NCBI RefSeq assembly: GCF_001545115.1 | Contig: NZ_FCNU01000032.1 | Span: forward strand, 1-64,000 | From: Candidatus Protochlamydia phocaeensis | GTDB taxonomy: Bacteria; Chlamydiota; Chlamydiia; Chlamydiales; Parachlamydiaceae | Direction of reading: 5' to 3' | DNA: 64,000 nucleotides | Part shown: positions 33,355 to 43,600 of the stretch, piece after piece | How the letters are laid out: each line of letters begins with the position of its first letter | How positions within the stretch are numbered: position 1 is the first letter of the stretch | Program-made: the position numbers and the translations under genes | The notes under the pieces: model-generated | What the model was told of the DNA's origin: nothing | What the model saw: the letters and a program-made list of their open reading frames with translations, nothing else | The model's database searches: none

Positions 33355-34368
33355 ATGAATATAACTACTCCCCCTACTCCGATCCATTCCTCCCCTTCTC
33401 CCTTGGATATGCTAACCATCAATGATCGTTTGGCCAAATGTATCGAAAAAGAAGAATTGAATCATGATCCTTTATATACAGTCATTATGCTAGGAACGGT
33501 CTTCTTGATTGCCCAGACATATAAAGCAGAGGATAAAGCTTATTATCTTGAAAAGGGATGGTGGGTCAAAATTGGGTTTCGTGCAGATGGAACGATTATT
33601 GTTAACAAACCGCATATGACGCAATGGGCATGGAGATGGATAGAAGGCCATAGTCAAGAAGACCTTCAAGGACTGCGCAAACACCTGGTATCAGCTCTGC
33701 GCTGGTTTCTCCCTCACACCCAAAGCTCTCCTAAATCGGAAGAAGCCTTGCGCACCATCTTTGAATACTGCGTTTTAGGATTAAAAGAATTAAAGCAAAC
33801 CTATGGCCCTCGAACCTGTGATTGTAAAACGTTAGAATTACCGCCTCTCTCTCAAACTAATAAGTCTGAGAATTTTTTACGTATAGAGGAAGATAACTTC
33901 ACCAGCCGAGGCATTGAGCAAGACATCCTTTTCATTGAAGAAGTATTAAGAGCCCCTAAAATGGCATCCAGGGAAGAGCCGTCAAAAGAAGAAAAGCAGA
34001 CAGCCCCACAACTGGTTTTGCAAGAAGAAAGCCGCCTTTTTCAACTGCGCCATTTTCCCATCCCCAATTCCTCAAAGGAAGCCTCAGAAATAGAGACAAT
34101 AGAAATGGTTTATGCAAAAAAAGTGAGGGCATTATGGTCGGAAGAGACATTAGTCGCCATCGCCAATTTATTTAAGACCCAAGTCACTCTTCCATCCTTA
34201 GTAGCAGATAAGCAAATAAAGGCTGTCAATTCTCTTAAAGCCATTGAAGCCGCTGTCGCTGAAAATCCAGTGGCTTTTATGCAAATTAAAGCGAGTATGT
34301 ATAATCTGACCTTTAATACATTCTCTAAAACGACGCATAAACACGGTTCCATACCGAGAAGGCAATAA
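33355..34368 (+). CDS. hypothetical protein, possible effector
   Basis: A 337-residue protein with a strong ribosome-binding site (GAAGGAG). The N-terminus is Thr/Ser/Pro-rich (NITTPPTPIHSSPSPLDML), an arrangement seen in type III secreted chlamydial proteins but not diagnostic. Residues ~30-130 look globular, with many aromatics (AYYLEKGWWVKIGF; MTQWAWRWIEGHSQED). Residues ~190-235 are charged and probably disordered. I do not recognise a domain. It ends just before a family-1 palindrome. Confidence 0.6.
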   Translation: MNITTPPTPIHSSPSPLDMLTINDRLAKCIEKEELNHDPLYTVIMLGTVFLIAQTYKAEDKAYYLEKGWWVKIGFRADGTIIVNKPHMTQWAWRWIEGHSQEDLQGLRKHLVSALRWFLPHTQSSPKSEEALRTIFEYCVLGLKELKQTYGPRTCDCKTLELPPLSQTNKSENFLRIEEDNFTSRGIEQDILFIEEVLRAPKMASREEPSKEEKQTAPQLVLQEESRLFQLRHFPIPNSSKEASEIETIEMVYAKKVRALWSEETLVAIANLFKTQVTLPSLVADKQIKAVNSLKAIEAAVAENPVAFMQIKASMYNLTFNTFSKTTHKHGSIPRRQ

Positions 34369-34391
34369 TCTTCCTAACCCATTTCTACTTA

Positions 34392-34559
34392 TTAACCTGA
34401 GTTTGGAGCTTTTTTGTCCTTTGGACTGATGTGAAAGCTCTTTCAGATGAAAAATGGCAAGGAGATCCCTATTTTTTAATATGGACCGCTTTGCCATTTG
34501 TTCATTTCCATAGCTTTGTTGCAGTCGAAAGGACAAAAAAGCTCCAAACTCAGGTTAAT
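34392..34559. repeat. family-1 palindromic repeat, best-preserved copy
   Basis: A 168-bp palindrome with near-perfect outer arms. The left arm begins TTAACCTGAGTTTGGAGCTT and the right arm ends aagctccaaactcaggttaa. Matching continues inward through the ttttttgtcctttggactg / gcagtcgaaaggacaaaa parts. The core aaaatggcaag...ctttgccattt gives a second hairpin. It lies between convergent genes and can form the 3' end hairpin for both. Confidence 0.8.
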
Positions 34560-34576
34560 TATCGTCAGGGACGCCT

Positions 34577-35389
34577 TTACATTTTCCCTTTAGCTTGGCG
34601 ATCGCGCAAGATGGCCTCTGCCGCCTCGTCGGTCAAAATTTTCTTGTAAAACTCTTTTTGAATATCGGCAATCTCTTGGCGAAACTGCTGGACTTTAATA
34701 TCCGTCACACCATAGCGCAAGCCGATGAACGCAATTTTTTTCTGAGCGGCGACTTCTTCTACAGGCAAAAGATGGGAAAACGTATCATTGATAAAGACAA
34801 TTTTGCGCGGCAAGTTAGGCGTTTTCTCGAGCAAGGCCCATAAAGCTTTGCCCTTATGGGCTCCTCCCTGAGCATTTCCGGTAAATAATACGCCCTCTTG
34901 ATAATGCGTCGTTTCCCCCTCATGCTCCAATACAGCAGATTCCTTAAGGGGAGCGGTAAGGCGCATATCAATGCCATGCGCATACAAATGGCGCTTGGTC
35001 GCCTCAGAGACCAGCTCGTCTCGGCTTGTCAAAGCCATGACTGGATAGCCTGCCCGTTGCAGCGAACGAATGATCTCGACAACTTCTGCTTCGACTAAGC
35101 GAAAAGAGGTATGAGGTTGAATATCCGTATAAAGGGGAAGCACCTTTGCCAATGCTTGATGCGAGTCCAGTCCCCGTTCTTTTAAAGCCTGCATTTGATA
35201 GCAAAACCATTCATGGCTTCCAAACATTTGATTGCATTCCAAAAGCGTATTATCAATATCAAATACAACAAGTGTCCCCTCTTCCACGTGAGAGACAAGA
35301 TCCTTAACAGAATTGGTTTCAATAATGTCTGCCTGCAGATTGCATCCAATGAAAATCAAGCTCAATAAATTCCCCATCATTTTTTTCAT
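34577..35389 (-). CDS. exported HAD-family phosphatase (DUF2608-like)
   Basis: A 270-residue protein with a signal peptide (~1-20, MKKMMGNLLSLIFIGCNLQA). The HAD motif I is VVFDIDNTLLECNQ (~41-54, nucleophile in DIDNT). Motif II is VMALTSRDE (~115-123), and motif III/IV follow as HKGKALWALL and KIVFINDTFSHLLPVEEVA. The overall layout resembles DUF2608 proteins of Legionella and environmental chlamydiae. It would act in the periplasm or outside the cell on phosphorylated substrates. The substrate is unknown. Confidence 0.8.
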   Translation of the reverse strand: MKKMMGNLLSLIFIGCNLQADIIETNSVKDLVSHVEEGTLVVFDIDNTLLECNQMFGSHEWFCYQMQALKERGLDSHQALAKVLPLYTDIQPHTSFRLVEAEVVEIIRSLQRAGYPVMALTSRDELVSEATKRHLYAHGIDMRLTAPLKESAVLEHEGETTHYQEGVLFTGNAQGGAHKGKALWALLEKTPNLPRKIVFINDTFSHLLPVEEVAAQKKIAFIGLRYGVTDIKVQQFRQEIADIQKEFYKKILTDEAAEAILRDRQAKGKM

Positions 35390-35404
35390 GATCCCTTCCT
35401 TATT

Positions 35405-35518
35405 AATCGCTTTCGAGGATGTATTAAAACGGTTAATGCCTAGTTCGAATTCTTTTCCCTTATAGAGAAAAGAATTTCAAATATAGGTTATGATGGGTTT
35501 TAATACACCTTCTAAGAG
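35405..35518. repeat. family-2 palindromic repeat, best-preserved copy
   Basis: The left arm GGATGTATTAAAACGGTTAA and the right arm atgggttttaatacaccttc pair over almost the whole 110 bp. The inner hairpin is gaattcttttcccttataga / gagaaaagaatttc. It lies upstream of the HAD phosphatase gene and so is not a terminator for it. Confidence 0.75.
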
Positions 35519-35562
35519 GGGTAATTCTCTTTAAACGAAACGTAAATCTTTTTTAATAGAAT

Positions 35563-35661
35563 TTAAAACTTGATTGCTTTTAAAGCCTTTTTAACGACTT
35601 GCCAGCCCTTCAAAAGCATTTTCATGACTACTGCCAAAAGCAGCCCGGGTAGGTATTCCAT
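35563..35661 (-). CDS. possible 32-residue hydrophobic-cationic peptide
   Basis: In the 500-bp gap a short frame encodes a peptide starting MEYLPGLLLAVVMKMLLKGW, with a lysine-rich tail (VVKKALKAIKF). It is an amphipathic, positively charged helix of the type seen in small membrane peptides or type I toxins. The ribosome-binding site is weak (AAAG), and no antisense RNA is identified. It may be chance. Nothing else is seen between 35662 and 35888 apart from AT-rich promoter-like sequence. Confidence 0.25.
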   Translation of the reverse strand: MEYLPGLLLAVVMKMLLKGWQVVKKALKAIKF

Positions 35662-35888
35662 TTCTTTGCTAAATTTCAAAAAACTATTTATAGTTTCCGT
35701 TGATCAATGAGCAAAACATTCCATCATTTATCAAGATACTTAAAATTCTTTATCTATTATTTAAATAAACCGCATACTCTTTTTATAAAACAAAAAAATT
35801 AAATTTAATCTTAATATAATTATTCACAAAAACTAAAAAATAATATATAATTACCATATATTTTAATAACTTATTTTTGGATTTTAAT

Positions 35889-37628
35889 ATGATTTCCTCT
35901 TCTCAATTAGAATGGATCAAGACAGGCATGAATGCGCTTCAATCGCCTTCGATGCAAGAGCTAGCCCTCTCTGGAATCAAAACACATCGCGAAAGCGTTG
36001 GAAGAGGATTTACCCTTTTAGATACCATGCAGTCTGGAATTGCAGCGGCGGCTTCGGCTCCCATTTGGACGATTAAGCATCTTGCCTCTCTTATTCTGGC
36101 CACTCCTTTTGCTTGCTTTCCGGTTATGGATCAAGCAGATAAAGAAAAGCAGTTAGGCTATCAGGCTAGATGTCTCTTGAAGCGCGAAGCGCTCAACCTT
36201 GGTCTGGATGTCCTTTCGCCATTGTTGCCATTCGCTAATTTCATTTATTCTCTCTCTCCTTTAAAAGAAGAAGTGAAGGGCAATCTTCCATCTGTTTTAT
36301 CTTCTTCGCAAGAACTATCCGCTAGCCTGAAGGCCGAATTGGATAAATTGGCAAGCTCAATAGGGGGAAGAGACGTCTTAACCAAGCTCTTGCAATGGAT
36401 TGAGAGAAATCCTCAATTAGCAATAGAACTGATCGAAGACATTCCCGAGCTCAAGCCTTTTGTCAATCATCTCCCTGCTGCTGCTTCAGCCTTGCAAGAC
36501 ATTCAAAGAGAAGTTTACGGTGAAGAGCAGCTATCTGCTCTAGCTGACAAATTAGAAGAAATGGCCACCCCTCCCGTTATTCAACTGGCAATGGCAGTGG
36601 CCAACAGACATTTTGCTGCAAAGGGAAATGGGCTGGCAAAAATTGATCATGCGTTGACATGTACAGCGATTGCTCTAAATACGCCTTTCCATCTGTTAAC
36701 GCAAGTGTTCTCAATGGCTGCGGCAGCGCCTTTTGCGCTTATTTCCACCTGTTCCGGCGGCTTATTTTTTAAACATTCTGTCCGCTTCCTTGAAACCCAG
36801 AGCCTGCAGATGAAGCTCAATGCCCACTGCTTGGCCGCTAGTTTAGCCAGCATTTTATTCCCTTCAGTGGGCAAAAACTGGGTATCGCATCAATTGGCCG
36901 CGCGCCTGCCAAAGTCCGTTTTCAACCTCATGCAAGCATTAGCAAGCGATGGACAAGATAAGCTAGAAGATAAAATCCGCGAAGTCGAGGCGCTGGCTCG
37001 CTTTCTCGCCGATCCTCAGCTCTCGCTCTCGGCTTTTATTCCCAAAATCACGGCCATTGTCCAGCGATCCCCCGATAATTTCCAAAAACTCGCTGAGTTA
37101 ATTGACATCATACCCGCCCTCTCTGAAGCAATGCCGGTAAAGATCAATAAAGAGCTCGCCCCCCTTGTTCCGCATCTAGCCAAATTAGCGGAGAAAAACC
37201 CAGAAGTGATCGAACAAGCTCTTAAGCTTGTCACAGAAGGGGGAGATCCAATTGAATTTATCCATAAAATTGCAGAGGAAAATCCGCAATTAAAAGATCA
37301 GGTCATTGCCACTTTAACGGAATCTCCAGAAACGATTCGCGATATCGCCCTTTTAGCAGCCAACAATTCCCATTTAGTGCAAGACTTGGCCCCTGACCTT
37401 CAGTCTTTTGTTCCCCACATTCCAGATGTCGCTGATTTCATCAGCCAGCAGCCGGAAATTGTGCAGCAGGCTCTTCAGCAGCCACAGATTATGATGCAGC
37501 ATGCCCTTCCGTTCGTCGCAGGTGAAAGCGAAGCGATAGGGAAAGCCGTTGGACAATTTGCAACTCAGCATCCAGGTTTGACAAATCAATTTAGTTCGAT
37601 TTTACATTCATTCAGACTGAAAGCTTAA
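35889..37628 (+). CDS. large helical-repeat protein, unknown
   Basis: A 579-residue protein starting at the ATG at 35889 (a TTG four codons upstream is less likely). Two hydrophobic regions occur near residues 45-75 (AAAASAPIWTIKHLASLILATPFACF, in parts) and 260-300 (FHLLTQVFSMAAAAPFALIST), possibly membrane-inserting. Residues ~140-200 and ~365-550 contain degenerate helical repeats of the type NPQLAIELIEDIPELKPFV, ENPQLKDQVIATL and QQPEIVQQALQQP. The latter set has ~20-residue periodicity. No known family is recognised. It resembles chlamydial inclusion- or effector-like proteins only in style. Confidence 0.6.
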   Translation: MISSSQLEWIKTGMNALQSPSMQELALSGIKTHRESVGRGFTLLDTMQSGIAAAASAPIWTIKHLASLILATPFACFPVMDQADKEKQLGYQARCLLKREALNLGLDVLSPLLPFANFIYSLSPLKEEVKGNLPSVLSSSQELSASLKAELDKLASSIGGRDVLTKLLQWIERNPQLAIELIEDIPELKPFVNHLPAAASALQDIQREVYGEEQLSALADKLEEMATPPVIQLAMAVANRHFAAKGNGLAKIDHALTCTAIALNTPFHLLTQVFSMAAAAPFALISTCSGGLFFKHSVRFLETQSLQMKLNAHCLAASLASILFPSVGKNWVSHQLAARLPKSVFNLMQALASDGQDKLEDKIREVEALARFLADPQLSLSAFIPKITAIVQRSPDNFQKLAELIDIIPALSEAMPVKINKELAPLVPHLAKLAEKNPEVIEQALKLVTEGGDPIEFIHKIAEENPQLKDQVIATLTESPETIRDIALLAANNSHLVQDLAPDLQSFVPHIPDVADFISQQPEIVQQALQQPQIMMQHALPFVAGESEAIGKAVGQFATQHPGLTNQFSSILHSFRLKA

Positions 37629-37989
37629 AAGCCTCTCCTTGATATACTCCGTTCAGTTCAAAGCTAGACGGAGTCTATATCCAAGTGAATTCAAAAGGGG
37701 ATTTACTTTGGTCTTAATAAAGACAGGCTTGTCTAGGGCATGCGATCCATATAGCATTCGCATTCTTTTTTCCTTAGAAGACTGGCTGATCGGTTTATTT
37801 ACTTGCAAAAAAGCTACTTTAAAGGCATATTAGCAAATAACTTAAGCTATCAGCCCTTCAATCCACCTTCACCATTATTTTTTGCTTGTTTTTGCTTTTG
37901 GCGCAATGAATTAGTCAGATGAATATTTAATCTTTAGGATTTTAAGGGCAGCTTGTTATTTTTAAGCCTTAAAGGATTTTTAAATTAGC
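37629..37989. other. intergenic region before the znu-like operon
   Basis: No gene is supported. A 64-codon frame at 37639-37833 has no ribosome-binding site. Near 37936-37975 the sequence gattttaagggcagc...aagccttaaaggat is partly self-complementary and lies just before the znuA start. It could be a leader hairpin or operator, but no known Zur box is recognised. Confidence 0.35.
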
Positions 37990-38862
37990 ATGAATAGTAC
38001 CCTTTCTCTGCGCACTTGGTTTTTCGCCTTGGCAAGCTGGCTTATTTTAAGCGCTAGTTTTTTGCAAGCAGACGCTCCAGCTCCAACAATTTTGGTTAGC
38101 GTGGCCCCTCATAAATTTTTTGTCGAGAAAATTGCCGGCAATACGGTGAATGTTTACTTGATGGTTCCAGCCGGTGCGAGCGCGCATACATATGAGCCGA
38201 CTCCCAAGCAAATGGTGGTGGCCAGCCAAGGACAGATCTGGTTCCGGATCGGAGAGGCCTTTGAAACACGCGCTATCCAAGCGCTGAAAAGCCACAATCC
38301 AGCTTTAAAGCTCATTGACTTGCGGCAAGGCCTGGATCTGATTTCCACAGATGCACATGGCCATCGCGGATGCTGCCCTGGCTCGCAGGATCTGCATTTT
38401 TGGCTCAGCGCACGCCAAGCGCACATTCAGGCCGAGACCATTGCCAACGCTTTGGCAGCCAGTTATCCGAACAATCGAGAGCTATATGAAAAGAACTTGG
38501 AAGTGTTCCAGCAAGAACTTAAAGAATTGGACCAAAAAATTCAGGGGATTCTAGCTGGCTTAAAGAACCGCTCGGTTTTGGTCTCTCATCCCGCCTATGC
38601 GTATTTTTGCCGCGATTACGATTTAAAGCAATACTCCATTGAAATAGAGGGCAAAGATCCTACTCCTCAGCAAATGACAAAACTGCTAAACTTAGCCCGC
38701 CAGAACCGTGTTCAAAGAATTTTCATTCAGCCGCAATATAGCAATAAAGCGGCCCAATTAGTTGCAAACGAACTGGGAGCCACCTTGATTGTTTTAGAGC
38801 CTTATTCGGAGCACTATTTTAAAAGCATGCTAGATATCGCCTATGCCTTTGCCGGAGAATAA
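37990..38862 (+). CDS. znuA: ZnuA/TroA-type metal-binding lipoprotein-like SBP
   Basis: A 290-residue cluster-9 substrate-binding protein of a metal ABC importer. The signal peptide is at ~1-27 (cleavage near LQADA). Metal ligands are apparent: His in GASAHTYEPTP (~57-67), His in DLHFWLS (~132), His in SHPAYAYFCRDY (~198-209), and a C-terminal acidic residue in LEPYSEH. A short His-containing loop, DAHGHRGCCPG (~116-126), is seen where ZnuA proteins have a long His-rich loop. The metal could be Zn2+ or Mn2+. The ATPase and permease genes follow directly. Confidence 0.88.
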   Translation: MNSTLSLRTWFFALASWLILSASFLQADAPAPTILVSVAPHKFFVEKIAGNTVNVYLMVPAGASAHTYEPTPKQMVVASQGQIWFRIGEAFETRAIQALKSHNPALKLIDLRQGLDLISTDAHGHRGCCPGSQDLHFWLSARQAHIQAETIANALAASYPNNRELYEKNLEVFQQELKELDQKIQGILAGLKNRSVLVSHPAYAYFCRDYDLKQYSIEIEGKDPTPQQMTKLLNLARQNRVQRIFIQPQYSNKAAQLVANELGATLIVLEPYSEHYFKSMLDIAYAFAGE

Positions 38863-38872
38863 ATCCTATTCC

Positions 38873-39631
38873 ATGCCTCCTATTATTGAATTAGAGAACG
38901 TCTTTTTTTCTTATCAGAATACGCCTGTTCTCTCTCAGGTGTCTTTTAAAGTCTATCCAGGTGAATTTATCGGCATTATTGGTCCCAATGGAGGCGGCAA
39001 AACAACTTTGCTTAGGCTCTTGATGGGATTTCTTAAACCAAGCCAAGGAAAAATTCGCCTATTTGGAAAGGCACCCGGCACACGGGAGAAGGACACTCCT
39101 TGCCTCGCTTACGTTCCCCAGGCGATGCGCTTTGACCGTGAATTCCCCATTTCCGTTCTAGAAGTGGTCTTATCAGGCTTGCTCGACCGCCTGCCCTGGT
39201 ATGGACGCTTTCACGCCAAGGATAAGCAAGCCGCCCTGGAAGCATTAGACAAGGTTGGTTTGGCCGCCTACAGCCGCTGTTCATTTGGAACATTATCGGG
39301 CGGACAGGCCCAGCGCGTTTTGATTGCCCGTGCGCTTGTTTCCGAACCGCAGCTGCTCCTTTTGGACGAACCGACAGCGAGCGTAGACAGCCGGGCGGAA
39401 GCCGATATTTACGCTTTGCTTGAAGCTTTAAAAGGCCAATTAACCATTTTAATGGTCACTCATGATTTGCGCGCAGCCATCGAGCATGTTCAGCGCTTAT
39501 TATGTGTACAAGGACAGGTTTTTTCCCTAAAACCCGAAGAGGTATGCGAACATTTTGTCGTGGGACTTTACCACACTCCCCTTATTCAACCGGGATACGT
39601 TCGCCCTCCTTTACCTTCTACTTCTACCTAA
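38873..39631 (+). CDS. znuC: metal ABC transporter ATP-binding protein
   Basis: A 252-residue ABC ATPase starting at 38873; a start at 38843 would overlap the znuA end. Walker A is GPNGGGKTTLL (~43-53), the Q-loop is YVPQAM, the signature motif is LSGGQAQRVLIARAL (~147-161), and Walker B is LLLLDEPTASVD (~166-177). The tail is typical for ZnuC/TroB. It powers the importer formed with the flanking SBP and permease genes. Confidence 0.92.
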   Translation: MPPIIELENVFFSYQNTPVLSQVSFKVYPGEFIGIIGPNGGGKTTLLRLLMGFLKPSQGKIRLFGKAPGTREKDTPCLAYVPQAMRFDREFPISVLEVVLSGLLDRLPWYGRFHAKDKQAALEALDKVGLAAYSRCSFGTLSGGQAQRVLIARALVSEPQLLLLDEPTASVDSRAEADIYALLEALKGQLTILMVTHDLRAAIEHVQRLLCVQGQVFSLKPEEVCEHFVVGLYHTPLIQPGYVRPPLPSTST

Positions 39632-39638
39632 GGTGACT

Positions 39639-40514
39639 ATGCCCTCTTTTATTGAAGCCCTACAAACGAATTCTCTGTTGTTTGCCGCTCTTCTTGCCGG
39701 TTTTTCAGCTTCGATCGTCAGCGGGATCATAGGCTCTTATGTCGTTGTCAAACGCATTGTCTTTATTGCGGGTAGCATTTCCCACGCTGTGCTCAGCGGC
39801 ATTGGCTTTTGCATCTGGCTGGAACGGGCCAAAGGGGTAGAATGGGCCTCTCCGCTTTATGGAGCCCTGATCACAGCCATCTTGTCTGCCGTCATCTTAG
39901 GCTGGATCCACCTGCATTACCGGCAAAGGGAAGACTCCGTCATCGCCGCCCTTTGGACAATCGGCATGGCGGTCGGCATTCTTTTCATTTCCCAAACGCC
40001 GGGCTTCAATGTCGAGCTGACCAACTTCCTGATTGGAAACATTCTATGGGTCTCAAAAACGGACTTATATATTCTATGGGGACTCGATATCTGCACCATC
40101 CTCTTGGTGCTGTGCCTGCACAAGCGATTTTTAGCCATTTGCTTCGATGAAGAGCAGGCCCGTCTGCAAGGCCTGCCTGTCAATAGCCTATACATGCTCT
40201 TGCTGATCCTCATCGCCGTTTCCATCGTCCTGCTCATTCAAGTCGTCGGGATCGTGCTCGTGTTAACCATGCTGACCATTCCGGCTGCCATCGCCAACTT
40301 ATTAACCTCGCAGCTCTCCCGCATGATGCTGATCGCCATTGCCCTGAGCAGCTTGTTCTGCCTGGCAGGCAATGCCTTTGCCTATTACTTGGATTGGCCG
40401 ACAGGCGCCACCATTGCCCTTTTAGCAGGCATGGCCTACATTCTCAGCCTAGCTGTTTTCCGAGACGGCAAGCGCCATTTCCTGCACGAGCAAGAAGAAC
40501 AAGAAGCAGAATAA
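39639..40514 (+). CDS. znuB: metal ABC transporter permease
   Basis: A 291-residue inner-membrane permease of the ABC-3 family. The start at 39639 follows AAGGTG. About eight helices are visible, with the conserved SYVVVKRIVFIAGSISHAVLSGIGF segment (~32-56, in parts) and VVGIVLVLTMLTIPAAIANLLT (~193-214, in parts). It ends in a charged tail (EEQEAE). It is the only permease in the operon, as in ZnuABC rather than TroABCD. Confidence 0.92.
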   Translation: MPSFIEALQTNSLLFAALLAGFSASIVSGIIGSYVVVKRIVFIAGSISHAVLSGIGFCIWLERAKGVEWASPLYGALITAILSAVILGWIHLHYRQREDSVIAALWTIGMAVGILFISQTPGFNVELTNFLIGNILWVSKTDLYILWGLDICTILLVLCLHKRFLAICFDEEQARLQGLPVNSLYMLLLILIAVSIVLLIQVVGIVLVLTMLTIPAAIANLLTSQLSRMMLIAIALSSLFCLAGNAFAYYLDWPTGATIALLAGMAYILSLAVFRDGKRHFLHEQEEQEAE

Positions 40515-40658
40515 AGCATCCCTATTTCCCTTTCTTTTCACTTTCAAAATTAATTAAAACAGTTTCAAACTAATTAATACCAAAACAATATTAATTAAAT
40601 TATTGATTTTATTAATAAAACAAATTATTATTTTATTAAAAAAATTAAAGAATCAATA

Positions 40659-43600
40659 ATGATTAATTTAGACAGGCTTTCATCGGAATGTAAACAGCTC
40701 TGCCTGGCAGAAGATGTTGATGCTCTGGGGAATTATTTACTTGCTCATCCTCAAGATACGTATCAGCTTTTTCAACAGATTCTCACAGAGTCAGGCCGCC
40801 AATGGATGGCTTCCCGCCCCCATTTGATGGGATATGTTTTCCGGGGAATTGCCAGGTATTCGCATCCAAACAGAGATTGTTATCTGGCCTTATCAGTAAA
40901 AATTTTTAATTTCCCTTCCTTTATTACTGAAGAATTTCTTTTATCGCTTTTTAAATCCCAATACCTTGAATCCATTATGGCAGCTTTTTCCCGGCTGTCC
41001 GATGAACAATTGAAACAATTTGTCGATCATCACTTTGACGCAATAAGCGCGCATATGTTATCGGGCACGCCTGCTTCCTTTTCAACCCTGGCGCGTCCTT
41101 TATTTATGCAATCCAATCCATTCTTTCAGCTCGTCTTGTCTAAAAGAGAGAATAAGAACTTTTTACAAAAAGTTCTTTTGAGTTCGCTTCCCATTGAGGA
41201 GAAAATTCAGCTGTTTGCCTTTATCAAGGAAAAAGCCATAGCCGTTTTTCAGCGTCTGCTGAAGCAGGATGTTCAAGGAGAAAATATTCTTTACACCGCC
41301 GTTCATCAATTAAATAAAGATGCGCTCTGGAAATTTTTTATTTTTCTCCAAGAATGCGGTACATCCACCGTAAAGGAACTGCTGGCTCCTCTCCGGGATT
41401 GTCATATTCTAAATGCCATTCAAACCCGTCATAAAGATCTCCTTTTCACTCTAACTGTTGCAATTTATGACATAGACGCATCTTTTGTTCATGCATGGCC
41501 TGGATTGCTTGATTTGCTCCTTGAAACTTATGAGCAAATAAAAAGAGAGCGAACAGATGAGGAATGCGTATTGGAAACGATAGAAAACATCATCGAGGCC
41601 TATCCGGATCCTGCGCACCCAAACGTGCAGCTTATGCGGTTTAATTTCTACTTGGATGAGCTAGCCAATCTATTAAACGGGGAAAAGTTGGATGAAGCGC
41701 TCGATAAACTAAAGGCATTACCTTTTCATCCATCAGCCACAAATTTTGATATGATTCCTCCTATCACGGCTTTTTTTGATTCCTTTTGGAGGAAAGAGTC
41801 TATCATCAATAATCCCCCGGCTTTTAGTCCTTGGGAAGGCATAGATGCGGAAACGTGCAGTCTTTTCCTTCCGCTTTTCTCCCCTTCCTCCATTGCTTCG
41901 CACATGCCCCAAATCATCAAGGCTATTGAATCGCAAGAGGGCGCTCCAGCGATTCCTAAAAATATGGTAGACTTAAAACAATCCAATTATTTTCTCTTAA
42001 GTCTAGCGGCAGCTAATCCCGATCTTCATGGCAGCCTACTGGATATTTTGCCAGATTTGTCTCCGGTAAAAATCAAAGTTATTATTCCTCAACTATCTAA
42101 AGAATCCCTCTTTCAATTTCTGCAAGCGCGTCCTGCGGCCGATCCCCGTCTGATTTGCTATGTGGCTTTTGCCACTTCGGAGCAATTAGACTACTGTTTT
42201 AAACAGCATGACATGCCGCCAGCTATTCTAACAAATCGGCCGGCCTTTTTTTTCTTATTAAAAAACGCCTTGGTCGATCCCTTTCAAACGACTGCGGATG
42301 GAAACAGCCTAATTAAAATCTTTATGCGCCATTATCCCTTGCCTGTCCTAAGGGGCACGCCGGAAATTCTCAATCCAAGCGACAAGCTAGGAATTCTTTC
42401 TCTAAAAAGTGAGCCGGATAACCGGATAATCTTCGAATTTGAAGGCGAAGAAAAGCTTGAAATGAAAAATTTTACAGATCCTAAAGATTTTTTTGCGGCC
42501 ACAAATAGAAGACGAGAGCAGAATTGGAGAAAAGGAAGCGAACAAGCCCGCTTTTATTCCCAGTTGGTAAAAGCTCCTCAACAGAATTTTGAAGGGCAAT
42601 CTTTTTGCCAGTACCTTTATCAACATCAGTATAGCCCCTATCTTGCCAGCAATCTCTTTGATCTAGCCCATAGTTTAGATCTGGTTAGATGGGATTTCAA
42701 GATAAAGACGAACATATCTGATCCTCAAACAGCGATTCACATAGACCCGCATAGTTATCCGCTTTTATATCCGAAGATCGCTTGCCTCATCGAAGCCTTC
42801 TTATTTGAGAATGACGATTCGCTGCTCAGCGATAGTCAAAAATTCAATATTATCGAGCGGATGTTCAAAACCGCCGGCTATTTTTCACTAAAAAATGAGC
42901 AGCATCTCGAGGCCTTTAAACAGCAATCCATCCTGATTATCCCGGCCGGCTTCAGAGGGCATCATTTTAACGTCGCATTTTTCAGGCTTGCCAGCCATGC
43001 ATTTAGAATTGTTGATAATCATGCAGTGGACACAAGAGGCATTCTCATGCATTGCATTAATCCAAACAAAATTGACCTCCATGCACTAGAAAGCATACAG
43101 AGGCTAAAAGAAGAATCCCCCGAGGAAGGTCAAATTTATCTGGAAGAGGATTTTTTAACAGATTGGGAAGCGTCATCCGATCATCCCATTTGTTCGCTCT
43201 TCCGGCAGGCATTCAATAAAAAGTCCCAATCAGACGAGAGCCATAACTGTGTGTTTAGAGGCGTGCTGGCCAATTTCAATTTCCAATATGCCTTTGAAGC
43301 CCTGCAGGGGAAAGAACTAGACCAATTTCCGCAAATTCTTCAAGAGGTCAAGAAGCAAAGCGAATGGGCGCGCCTATTCATCTCTTTAAGCTTGATCATC
43401 GACGCCTATCAAGCGGGATTAAAACAGGACTTCCCTTTTGATCCAGGCTTTGAATGGCAGGCAAGAAAGGAAATCGAGCATCTTTACACAAAATTCCGCA
43501 TACGCAATGGCCCCCCTTCCTCTTCCCTCGCTTCTACCTTCGCGTTCTTTCAAATGCTGGCTGGCTTATTCAAGGAGAAGTTCAAATTGGAAGATCCGCA

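Noticed and set aside
37639-37833. 64-codon frame before the znu-like operon
   Set aside because: No ribosome-binding site and no recognisable composition.
37990-40514. TroABCD-type manganese/iron importer with two permeases
   Set aside because: Only one permease gene is present, so a ZnuABC-like layout fits better, although the metal is not proven.
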